A stretch of DNA of 64,000 bases from an uncultured Erysipelotrichaceae bacterium (GTDB lineage Bacteria > Bacillota_I > Bacilli_A > RFN20 > CAG-826), in NCBI GenBank assembly GCA_902802905.1, contig CADCNT010000008.1:27356-91355 (forward strand), given 5' to 3'. How positions within the stretch are numbered: the first letter of the stretch is position 1; each line of letters begins with the position of its first letter. The position numbers and the translations under genes were made by a program. Positions 18,475-26,189 of this stretch are shown here, piece by piece. The notes beneath the pieces were generated by a model. It made no database searches and was not told the DNA's origin. It worked only from the letters and a program-made list of their open reading frames with translations.

Positions 18475-19590
18475 ATGAGAAAAGACAGATTAATCATTTC
18501 CTTTTTTGTGGGTGCGATTGCTTTAAGCGTCGCAACTTTGTCTATGTCTCTTGCTTGGTATGCGACATCTACGCAGCTAAGAATTGAGAGCATCATAATT
18601 ACTATTGATGCCGACCGTCAGTTAGCGATATCAACAAAGCCTGATGAAGGATATAAAAGAAGCTTGTCAAACGATGATCTTAAAGAATGCGGTTTATTTT
18701 CACCAGTAACAGCTGCACATAATGAGTGGACTGCTACTAAAAGTGATACTCCACTTTTCTATGATGACACCCTTTATACTGAAGTAGAGGAAGCTAGCTC
18801 GACTTTATTAGTCAGTGCAGGTTATTTTTCACAAAAGTTATATCTTAAAAGTGATGATGATGTTTATGTGACAATTGATCCTGAACAAACTTATATCAAA
18901 GCTAATAAAGAGTTTAATTCGTTAAATGCTCAAAAATTATTTGATGAGTATATGGCGATGGTGGATCGTGTTAATCATGATTCCGATCCAAATAATGACA
19001 TTCCTGAAGATGAATGGCTTACCAAAGATATTTATGAAGAAAGATTAAATGGCTTGGTAAACGCTATGCGTTTCTCAGTATTAGTGACTGATGAAGATGA
19101 TTATAACTACATTATTCTTGACCCTAATAAAAGTGAAGACACTTATTATGGCGGAATATTAGACAACAACGTAGATCGTTACTACGATTACTACACTAGA
19201 AGTGTAGATGGCTTACAATACGAAAGAGTGTATGGCGAATATAACGACAAGAATTTAATAGTTTATGATGAACCTTTAGCGGAAGACTCAGATTATAAAC
19301 AACCAGAAGAAGAACCAAATGCCTTCAACGCTAAACATAGAAAGAATGTCAAACTATTTAATTTGGAAAAAAGTAGAGAAAACGGATTCGAAATCAAAAA
19401 AGAAGACTCACATACAATTGAAGAATTTGAAGACGATAATAAGCCGTTCAGATTCCCAGTCTATAGAGACCATCCTACAGAAATTGTTTTATCAATTTAC
19501 ATTGAAGGATGGGATTTAGACAGCATCAACTACACAATGGGAGCCACATTTGATAGCAATCTCGGATTTATTATTGAAAGGGAAATGTAA
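18475..19590 (+). CDS. SipW-signal filament protein paralogue C
   Basis: This 371-residue exported protein has a signal ending in MSLAWYATSTQLR. It is the most acidic of the series (many Asp/Glu, for example DEDDYNY and HDSDPNNDIPEDE). It keeps the family C terminus VLSIYIEGWDLDSIN then LGFIIER, and a YYGGILDNNVDRYYDYY block that parallels the Asp loop of paralogues A and B. The ATG at 18475 has no convincing Shine-Dalgarno, so its yield may be low or coupled to the upstream gene. It ends 3 nt before the ATPase gene, linking filament and ATPase expression. Confidence 0.6.
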   Translation: MRKDRLIISFFVGAIALSVATLSMSLAWYATSTQLRIESIIITIDADRQLAISTKPDEGYKRSLSNDDLKECGLFSPVTAAHNEWTATKSDTPLFYDDTLYTEVEEASSTLLVSAGYFSQKLYLKSDDDVYVTIDPEQTYIKANKEFNSLNAQKLFDEYMAMVDRVNHDSDPNNDIPEDEWLTKDIYEERLNGLVNAMRFSVLVTDEDDYNYIILDPNKSEDTYYGGILDNNVDRYYDYYTRSVDGLQYERVYGEYNDKNLIVYDEPLAEDSDYKQPEEEPNAFNAKHRKNVKLFNLEKSRENGFEIKKEDSHTIEEFEDDNKPFRFPVYRDHPTEIVLSIYIEGWDLDSINYTMGATFDSNLGFIIEREM

Positions 19591-19593
19591 TTT

Positions 19594-21108
19594 ATGAGTG
19601 CGTATTTTGAATATTTGAGGCAGATGTTAGTTGCCTTTTTCCAAGATTTAGGAATCTTCCTTTGGAAGTGGTTTGTATCACCTTGGACCGATGTCGGTAA
19701 TAACTTTTCTAATTACAATTCCATTTTTAATAAATTCCAAGGCGAATTCGGTTTTTGGGGATGGTTCTTCTGGGTATTTTTCTTAATATTCTTTATCGGA
19801 TTAATAGGCGCGATTTGCTTCGGCCTATATATCTTGCTTAGAAAATATATTCGTTTCGTAAAGAAAGAAATTGATAAAGATGAATTAAGAAGACAAGTTG
19901 AAAGACTCAACTACGAATTATATGTTGCCACCCAAGAAAAGAATAAGATTCTTAATCTTAAAACAGCCTACATGGGCTTAAAACCAGCGGATGAAGCTGC
20001 TGTCGAAGAAGAAGTGATGGAAATCACTGCAAGATTTCCAAAACTTACTTACGTTGATAATAACTACAAAGAACGTGATACATCCATCATGTTTAAAGAA
20101 GGTTTGTCACTTGAAGAATTATGTAATTCCTTTAGAAACTACTGCGCTAGTAAACTCGGATTCTATTACACAATTGATGTTGTTAGACAACTATTTGCCG
20201 GTATTGCTACTTCTAAGTTAATTATCTTAGAAGGTATCTCTGGTACAGGTAAAACTTCCTTAGCTTATGCTTTAGGAAAATTCTTCTGTTTTGATTCCTC
20301 GATTATTCCAGTACAACCATCTTGGAAAGATCGTTCCGAGCTACTTGGTTACTACAACGAATTTACTAAGAGATTTAACGAAACAGAATTCTTAAAGTCT
20401 TTATATATCACCACATATAGAAAAGACTTAAACGTCATCGTTCTCGATGAAATGAACTTAGCAAGAATTGAATACTACTTTGCTGAATTCTTATCTGTCA
20501 TGGAAATGAAAGATAAGGATAACTGGGTTATTGACTTAATCCCATCTCAAGAAAAGAACGATCCAAAACACTTGGAAGAAGGTAAATTAAGAATTCCTCA
20601 AAACGTCCTCTTTATTGGTACCGCTAATAACGATGACTCTACATTTACCATTTCTGATAAGGTTTATGACCGTGCTATTTCCTTATTCTTCGATGATAAA
20701 GGAAGACCATTTGAAGCTGAAGAACAAGAGCCAATCTCTATTCCATATGCACAACTTGAAGCTTTATTTAGCGAAGCTAAGAAGCAATTTGCGGTTTCTC
20801 AAATGATGCTAGATAAATTTGATGAATTAGATAACTTTGTCATTCGCAAATTTAAACTCGCCTTTGGTAACCGTATTTTGAAACAATTAGAAACATTTGT
20901 TCCTAACTACGTCGCTTGTGGCGGTAGTGAAGTTGATGCTTTTGACTTTATCTTCACAAACAAGATTTTAAAGAAATTTGAATCTTTAAATATCTCCTTC
21001 TTGAAAGAAGAATTAAAAGAATTATCTGTTTACTTAGATAAGTTATATGGCAAAGGACAATTCCCAAAAGCTCAATCCTATATCGAAACAATGATCAAAA
21101 ATAATTAA
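19594..21108 (+). CDS. Membrane-anchored McrB-like AAA+ ATPase
   Basis: This 504-residue protein has amphipathic/aromatic N-terminal segments and one clear transmembrane helix (about residues 53-83), then a coiled-coil linker. An AAA+ domain of the McrB/MoxR clade follows: Walker A GISGTGKT (214-221), the clade motif VQPSWKDRSELLGYYN (240-255), Walker B VIVLDEMNLAR (281-291), and sensor/arginine region GTANNDDST...SDKVYDRA (342-361). The motifs look intact, so ATP hydrolysis is expected, probably in a ring at the membrane. McrB normally translocates DNA for a nuclease; here the operon encodes filament proteins and a signal peptidase, so a role in export or assembly is inferred. Confidence 0.85.
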   Translation: MSAYFEYLRQMLVAFFQDLGIFLWKWFVSPWTDVGNNFSNYNSIFNKFQGEFGFWGWFFWVFFLIFFIGLIGAICFGLYILLRKYIRFVKKEIDKDELRRQVERLNYELYVATQEKNKILNLKTAYMGLKPADEAAVEEEVMEITARFPKLTYVDNNYKERDTSIMFKEGLSLEELCNSFRNYCASKLGFYYTIDVVRQLFAGIATSKLIILEGISGTGKTSLAYALGKFFCFDSSIIPVQPSWKDRSELLGYYNEFTKRFNETEFLKSLYITTYRKDLNVIVLDEMNLARIEYYFAEFLSVMEMKDKDNWVIDLIPSQEKNDPKHLEEGKLRIPQNVLFIGTANNDDSTFTISDKVYDRAISLFFDDKGRPFEAEEQEPISIPYAQLEALFSEAKKQFAVSQMMLDKFDELDNFVIRKFKLAFGNRILKQLETFVPNYVACGGSEVDAFDFIFTNKILKKFESLNISFLKEELKELSVYLDKLYGKGQFPKAQSYIETMIKNN

Positions 21109-21113
21109 TTTAT

Positions 21114-23048
21114 ATGACCGATAAGGAATTATTCCAAAAATATCTTGATAAACTAGAATCCATCAAAGATCCTCGTTATGATTTGTTGAGGGATGATTTT
21201 GAAGGTGGCCAATATTCTTATTTAAGGATGAAATTTAAAGGATCTTCTATTTTCAATCCTATTTGGATTGATAAGATTGAAGATTGTATCTATGAATTAG
21301 ACCAAATCACCAATAATCCACGCGAAGTAACTACCGAAGAAGGTTCAGTTATTCCAGTTGAACTCGCTAAAAAAATTAGCTATGAATCCGTTCAACATTT
21401 AGCTAGCCACTCTCAATATATTAAAGAAGTGAGTGAATCTGGTGATGTTATTCCTGCAAAAATTTTAGGTTTTTATTCTAAAGAAGAACTACACACATAC
21501 GAAAATAGATTTATCGCCACATTTATTAGACGATTAACTCTATTTATCGATAAACGTTATGAATTTATTAAAAAGACCATTAGACTCGATGAAAAAGAGA
21601 TCATGTATGTCAAAAATAAATCCGTTGTCGATGGACAAGAAGTGGAAGTGGAAACTAAAATCACTGTCACAAGAGCCTTAGAAGATGATTTATCGATTGC
21701 CGCTAGAGACTATATCGCTCGTATTGCTAAGTTAAAAGAATATGTTGGTTATTACTATAATTCTCCATTCATGAAGGAATTTAAAACCGAAAAGAATGTA
21801 AGAAAACCAATCGTTTTAACTAATATCATTAGAAAAAACCCTTTATATCACAAGTGTTATGAAACTTTCCTTTTCATTGAAAGATTTGATTCTCTCGGTG
21901 TCTCTTTTAAAGTTGATAGAGACTTCCAAGAATTCAATGAAAAAGAAAGAGAAAGCCTATCTCACATCTTGTTGAGTAATTTGCTTTTCTTAGAAAATAC
22001 AGAGAACAACCCTGTTTATCAAAAATCTAACAAAGTATATAAACCAAAACTTTTAACATCTATTGATGATGAATGTTTTGTTTATGATGATTTGGTCAAG
22101 GGACCAATCGAATACGTTAGAGCAGATGAAACTTACTTAAAAGCGCGTCAAGAGATGATGCCAAAAGATTTACCAGCACATCCAAATAAATCTGAAAAGC
22201 TTTACTATAAGAAAGAATATGAATTAAAAGCAGAAATCGCTAGAGAAGCTGATGACTTAGAAGCTTTGCTTAATCGTATTAGACATAGAATCGAAAGATA
22301 CGAAAGAAAAGTGGAGCGTTTAATCGCGGAGCGTAATGAAGAAGAAGCAAAGCTTGTTCAAGAATATCTCGCTGAGCTAAGAAAAGCTGAACAAGATGTT
22401 TTAAACCGAATACGTGAACAAATTATTGCCGCCGCTAAGAGACATAAAGAAGAATTAAAAGCGGAAGAAGCCAGAAAGAAAGCTGAAGAAGAGGCTAGAA
22501 AGAAAGCGGAAGCAGAAGCTAAGGCTCAAGAGGAGGCAAAAGCTCTTGAAGAGGCTAAGGCACAAGAAGAAGCCAATGTCGAAGAAGTTCCCGCTGAAGA
22601 AACTCCAATAGAGGATGCTCCTGTTGAAGAAGTTCAAACCGAAGAAAACCCTGCAGAAGAAGTTCCTTCTGAAGAGTCAGCGGAAGAAACCCCAGTTGAA
22701 ACTGCACCAGCAGAAGATATGGTAGTGGAAACAGTTACTGATGAGCCAGCTGAAGAATCAGTTGGTTTACCAGAAAACCCTACAGAGGTCGCCCCAATTG
22801 AAGAAAATGAAGTGGCAGAAGAGACTCAAACTGAGAAGCCTCAAGAAGAGCAACAAATCGAGGAAGCTTCCGAAGAAACTGCCGAAGAAATAGAGGAAAC
22901 ACCTAAAGAAAATACTGGCGAAGCACAAGAAGAACAACCTGAAGACGAGGCTGAACCTATTGTTGTGGATGAAAATACGCCTGTCTACTACATTGTAGAA
23001 GACATTAAATATGAAGATCTTGTCGAAGAAGAGAAGAAGGGTAAGTAG
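21114..23048 (+). CDS. DUF2357 (McrC-like) coiled-coil protein without nuclease domain
   Basis: This 644-residue cytoplasmic protein follows the ATPase by 5 nt. Residues about 1-330 resemble DUF2357, the partner domain of McrB-like ATPases, with HTYENRFIATFIRRL near 126 and a TNIIRKNPLYHKCYETFLF block near 240. In McrC/DUF2357 proteins a PD-(D/E)XK nuclease domain usually comes next. Here I see none: the chain goes into a charged coiled coil (about 375-480, Lys/Glu/Ala-rich heptads) and a Glu/Pro/Ala/Val low-complexity acidic tail (about 480-620) ending in EDLVEEEKKGK. It probably links the ATPase ring to something else rather than cutting DNA. The DUF2357 assignment is by eye and moderate. 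Confidence 0.6.
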   Translation: MTDKELFQKYLDKLESIKDPRYDLLRDDFEGGQYSYLRMKFKGSSIFNPIWIDKIEDCIYELDQITNNPREVTTEEGSVIPVELAKKISYESVQHLASHSQYIKEVSESGDVIPAKILGFYSKEELHTYENRFIATFIRRLTLFIDKRYEFIKKTIRLDEKEIMYVKNKSVVDGQEVEVETKITVTRALEDDLSIAARDYIARIAKLKEYVGYYYNSPFMKEFKTEKNVRKPIVLTNIIRKNPLYHKCYETFLFIERFDSLGVSFKVDRDFQEFNEKERESLSHILLSNLLFLENTENNPVYQKSNKVYKPKLLTSIDDECFVYDDLVKGPIEYVRADETYLKARQEMMPKDLPAHPNKSEKLYYKKEYELKAEIAREADDLEALLNRIRHRIERYERKVERLIAERNEEEAKLVQEYLAELRKAEQDVLNRIREQIIAAAKRHKEELKAEEARKKAEEEARKKAEAEAKAQEEAKALEEAKAQEEANVEEVPAEETPIEDAPVEEVQTEENPAEEVPSEESAEETPVETAPAEDMVVETVTDEPAEESVGLPENPTEVAPIEENEVAEETQTEKPQEEQQIEEASEETAEEIEETPKENTGEAQEEQPEDEAEPIVVDENTPVYYIVEDIKYEDLVEEEKKGK

Positions 23049-23050
23049 TC

Positions 23051-23908
23051 ATGGAAGAGACAATTAAAATGCCAGAAGTGACCAATGCACCTTCTAGTGA
23101 AAAGCCAAAAAAGAAAAAGAGCAAAGCCCGTTCCATTATTGAATGGATTCTCTTTGGTTTCTTTGGTTTGGCATGCGCTTTTATTGTTGCTGGTCTTATT
23201 GACGGAGAAGTTCATAAAAAAGAAAATTATGGACAATCTATTCGCTTTGGAATTGGCAGTTTCATTGTTTTAACCAATTCTATGGAACCAGAAATTCCTA
23301 AAGATAGCGCGATTATCACTTATAAGGAAGAAGTTAAGACTGTTCAAAATAGGTTCGAAAAAGGCACAAAAATGGACATCACATTCTTTAATACTACAAG
23401 TATTTATACTACTGGTTTTATTCCTGACGATCCTACTTTAAACACCCCAATCCGCACTGATAGAGTAATGACCCATAGACTTCGTGAGTTCCACGTTAAT
23501 CCAGATGCTAAAATTGGCGAAGGCCGTTATATATTTGTTACAACTGGTATCAATACTGGCGGAGAACAATCTTTAGAAGGACAATATCAGGTTTTCACTG
23601 AAAATGAATATCTAGGCACTGTTAAAGTCACTAATGTATTTTTAGGCAAGGTATTCAATTTTATTGTTTCTGCCTGGGGCTTGATAATCATGCTTCTTGT
23701 TCCAGCTGCTTATTTAATAGTTGTTTCTACAATTGATATCTTTAAAAAATTAAAAGAAGCAGAAGCGGAAGAAGCTGCTGCAAAAGCAGATGCTCCAGAA
23801 GGTGGTAAACTCGCCTCTGCTAATGCAGAAGAAAGAGAAAGACTCAAGAAGGAACTTCTTGATGAGATGATAAATAGTAAGAAAGAGGGAAAGAAAAATG
23901 ATGAATGA
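23051..23908 (+). CDS. sipW: SipW/ER-type signal peptidase I
   Basis: This 285-residue membrane protease has two membrane helices (about 29-50 and 208-235) and a catalytic domain outside. The nucleophile is Ser77 in LTNSMEPEI. The second motif is RVMTHRL with His142, i.e. the Ser-His type of SipW and eukaryotic signal peptidases rather than the Ser-Lys type. SipW-type enzymes process TasA-like precursors, and this one sits in the same operon as four such membrane proteins. Its substrates are very probably the [A/S]-W-[F/Y] proteins of this cluster. The C-terminal cytoplasmic tail is an acidic/basic coiled coil. The stop of the preceding gene is 2 nt away, and the next gene overlaps by 11 nt. 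Confidence 0.9.
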   Translation: MEETIKMPEVTNAPSSEKPKKKKSKARSIIEWILFGFFGLACAFIVAGLIDGEVHKKENYGQSIRFGIGSFIVLTNSMEPEIPKDSAIITYKEEVKTVQNRFEKGTKMDITFFNTTSIYTTGFIPDDPTLNTPIRTDRVMTHRLREFHVNPDAKIGEGRYIFVTTGINTGGEQSLEGQYQVFTENEYLGTVKVTNVFLGKVFNFIVSAWGLIIMLLVPAAYLIVVSTIDIFKKLKEAEAEEAAAKADAPEGGKLASANAEERERLKKELLDEMINSKKEGKKNDE

Positions 23909-25457
23909 TAAGCTTAGACCTCTAACTAGATATCGTATCTTGATGTGGGCAAGTGCCACATTTGTTACTTTCTTCTTGGTTTGTATTATTGTTGCAGTTA
24001 ATGCGCCAGCAGTTTTTGGTGATAAGCTTACGCTTCTTGTCGTCCTTTTTGCGGTATTAGAGGCTGCTTTCTCTGTGGCTTTAACTGTTTCTGGCTACGC
24101 AATTTCAAAAGAAAAGAGATTCTTGAAACAACTAGAAATTGAAAATAGTTATACATTAGGTGAGCCAAATCAGTTCTATAACCTTGATGCATTCAAGATT
24201 AAATTTGATACCTGTGCCCGTAGACGCCAATATCGTTATAAAAAGAAATTTGTTTTAGCGTTTACTCCAACCGCATCCAACATCTCTTCTAATAGAGGTC
24301 GTGAGAAGTTATTGACTTCTTTGAACTTAAAACTTGCTCACTTCATGAACGACACTTTTAATAGAAATACTGATCCGGCGTTTGATCCTCGTTTCATTAT
24401 CTATGCTTTCTCTAGAGGTGTATTCTTCATTTGCGTATTTACAAATGATGAAACTTTACTAAATAAAATCATGAACCATATTTCAAACGAATGCTTCCGT
24501 ATGGTTAACGAAGACCAAATCAAGATTTGGGTGCAACCATTCTTTGGCATTAAAACCATGACAAACGATGAATCAATTGTTGCTGCGATTGAAGATGCTT
24601 TAATCGCTAGAGATAATTCTGAAAAGAATTATGAGTCATATACATTCTTTAAAGATTCCTTCCGTAGCGTTAACACTGGTGCGTCAAATGAGATTTATAA
24701 AGCTTTAGAGAATAACGAATTTGTTCCATTCTATCAACCTAAGTATTCAATTAAAGAAAGAAAATTTATTTCTGCAGAAGCTTTAGCGAGATGGGATTCA
24801 CCAACACATGGTCTTGTTGGTCCTGGCAAATTTATTGACGAAGCTGAAAAAGCTGGCTTATTAAACGCCATTGATATTCGTATTTTTGAAAGAACAGTGC
24901 AAGATATCTCTGAAAACCTCAAAAGAGGTCGTCCAGTTTTACCAGTTTCTGTTAACTTCTCATTATATGAGTTCTTCTCACGTAAATTTATTGATACCAT
25001 CATGGACACTCTAAGAAAATATGATGTTCCTGCTAAATATCTTGAAATTGAAATCACTGAGACTACATCTCAAGTTAATAAATTCTTATCATTATCCGTT
25101 ATTAAAAAATTAAAATCATTTGGTATTCGTGTCTTAATGGATGATTTTGGCGTTGGTTATTCTCAAATTGATAACTTAAGACAAGTACCATTTGACGCGA
25201 TTAAGATTGATAAATCATTCACTGACCGTGTGGTCACTGATTTAAAAACTAGAACTATTGTTAAATACTTAATTGATTTAGCGCATATTAACAATATCGA
25301 AGCTATTGTTGAAGGTGTGGAAACTAAAGAACAATTTGAGATTTTACGTAAATCTAGAGCGGATACAATTCAAGGATTCTATTTCTCCAAACCACTTAGT
25401 TTGAAAGATTATAACGAACTCTTGAAGAACAACGAACCAAGGAAAGGAGACAAATAA
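23898..25457 (+). CDS. Membrane-anchored EAL c-di-GMP phosphodiesterase
   Basis: This 519-residue protein has two N-terminal membrane helices (about 13-75), a degenerate GGDEF-like region without the signature (about 90-245) and a C-terminal EAL domain. EAL residues are present: AEALARW (near 293), SVNFS, EIEITE, LMDDFGVGYSQ, IKID, VEGVET and QGFYFSKP. Hydrolysis of c-di-GMP is expected. The gene overlaps sipW by 11 nt and touches the next gene (stop TAATG), so it is translationally coupled. As the operon's riboswitch is predicted to be ON with c-di-GMP, this enzyme closes a negative loop. Confidence 0.88.
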   Translation: MMNDKLRPLTRYRILMWASATFVTFFLVCIIVAVNAPAVFGDKLTLLVVLFAVLEAAFSVALTVSGYAISKEKRFLKQLEIENSYTLGEPNQFYNLDAFKIKFDTCARRRQYRYKKKFVLAFTPTASNISSNRGREKLLTSLNLKLAHFMNDTFNRNTDPAFDPRFIIYAFSRGVFFICVFTNDETLLNKIMNHISNECFRMVNEDQIKIWVQPFFGIKTMTNDESIVAAIEDALIARDNSEKNYESYTFFKDSFRSVNTGASNEIYKALENNEFVPFYQPKYSIKERKFISAEALARWDSPTHGLVGPGKFIDEAEKAGLLNAIDIRIFERTVQDISENLKRGRPVLPVSVNFSLYEFFSRKFIDTIMDTLRKYDVPAKYLEIEITETTSQVNKFLSLSVIKKLKSFGIRVLMDDFGVGYSQIDNLRQVPFDAIKIDKSFTDRVVTDLKTRTIVKYLIDLAHINNIEAIVEGVETKEQFEILRKSRADTIQGFYFSKPLSLKDYNELLKNNEPRKGDK

Positions 25458-26185
25458 TGATTGTTATTGTTGGCGAAACCCATGATGATATCCTTTATTT
25501 TGATTCTGTTTTAGCAAACAAAAAGAAGGAAACAATCCTTGGAAAATATGATGTCTCAATTGGCACCATTTTCTCCCAAGATGTAATTATCATCCATAAT
25601 TTATTTACTTCTTCTTTGGCCGCTGCAGTATTGATGCATATCTATGATAAGTATTATGTTGACCTCATTATTTCCGTTGGCCGCTGCATGACTGTTTCTG
25701 ACGAAATTAAAAATGGTGATATCATCGTTTCATCTAAAGTTATCGACGTTAACGTCGATCTCACGATGTTTGGTGATTATTCTTTAGCGCAAATTCCGGG
25801 CTATGACCGTGATTTTGTGGTGCAAGATGACATTCTTAAATATTTATCTAATGGTTTAGATAGACGTTTAACTATCGATTATCATCACGCTACATTCTTA
25901 TCTACTAACAATATGTCACAGCAAATGTGCGATGTCTTAAAAGAAAGAAAAGAAATCTTTGCTTTAAAGAATGAATTATTAGTCATCGATCAAAACTCTG
26001 CTGGCGTGGCTATTGCCTCTAGATTACATGAAACCCCATTCATTGTTATTAAAGTCGCGGAAAACAATTTAGCGGTGGTTAATAACTTAGATAGCTATGC
26101 TAACGTGTTATCTAAATACATTGATTTAGGAAAAGCAGTAGTGTCGACAATTAACGACATCTCAAGAAGTGATATTTTGGAGTAA
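25457..26185 (+). CDS. MTA/SAH-nucleosidase-fold protein with decayed active site
   Basis: This 242-residue protein has the phosphorylase/nucleosidase fold. Strand VDLIISVGRCMTVSDEIKNGDI and the segment DVNVDLTMFGDYSLAQIPG match the family stretches around D(V/A)T.FGY..GQIPG of MTA/SAH nucleosidase (Pfs). The catalytic positions look lost: the loop corresponding to GAMEEE reads GETHDD, the Glu of the MEGAA-type motif aligns with Asn in QNSAGVA, and the Asp after PFVVIRxxSD aligns with Asn in PFIVIKVAEN. So it probably binds a nucleoside-like ligand or partner without cleaving it (inference). It is wedged between two c-di-GMP domain proteins with overlapping or touching ends. Confidence 0.65.
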   Translation: MIVIVGETHDDILYFDSVLANKKKETILGKYDVSIGTIFSQDVIIIHNLFTSSLAAAVLMHIYDKYYVDLIISVGRCMTVSDEIKNGDIIVSSKVIDVNVDLTMFGDYSLAQIPGYDRDFVVQDDILKYLSNGLDRRLTIDYHHATFLSTNNMSQQMCDVLKERKEIFALKNELLVIDQNSAGVAIASRLHETPFIVIKVAENNLAVVNNLDSYANVLSKYIDLGKAVVSTINDISRSDILE

Positions 26186-26189
26186 AAAT

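Noticed and set aside
19594..23048. Classical McrBC-type restriction system
   Set aside because: The McrB-like ATPase is membrane anchored, no nuclease or DNA-recognition domain is visible in the partner, and both lie inside a filament/signal-peptidase operon.
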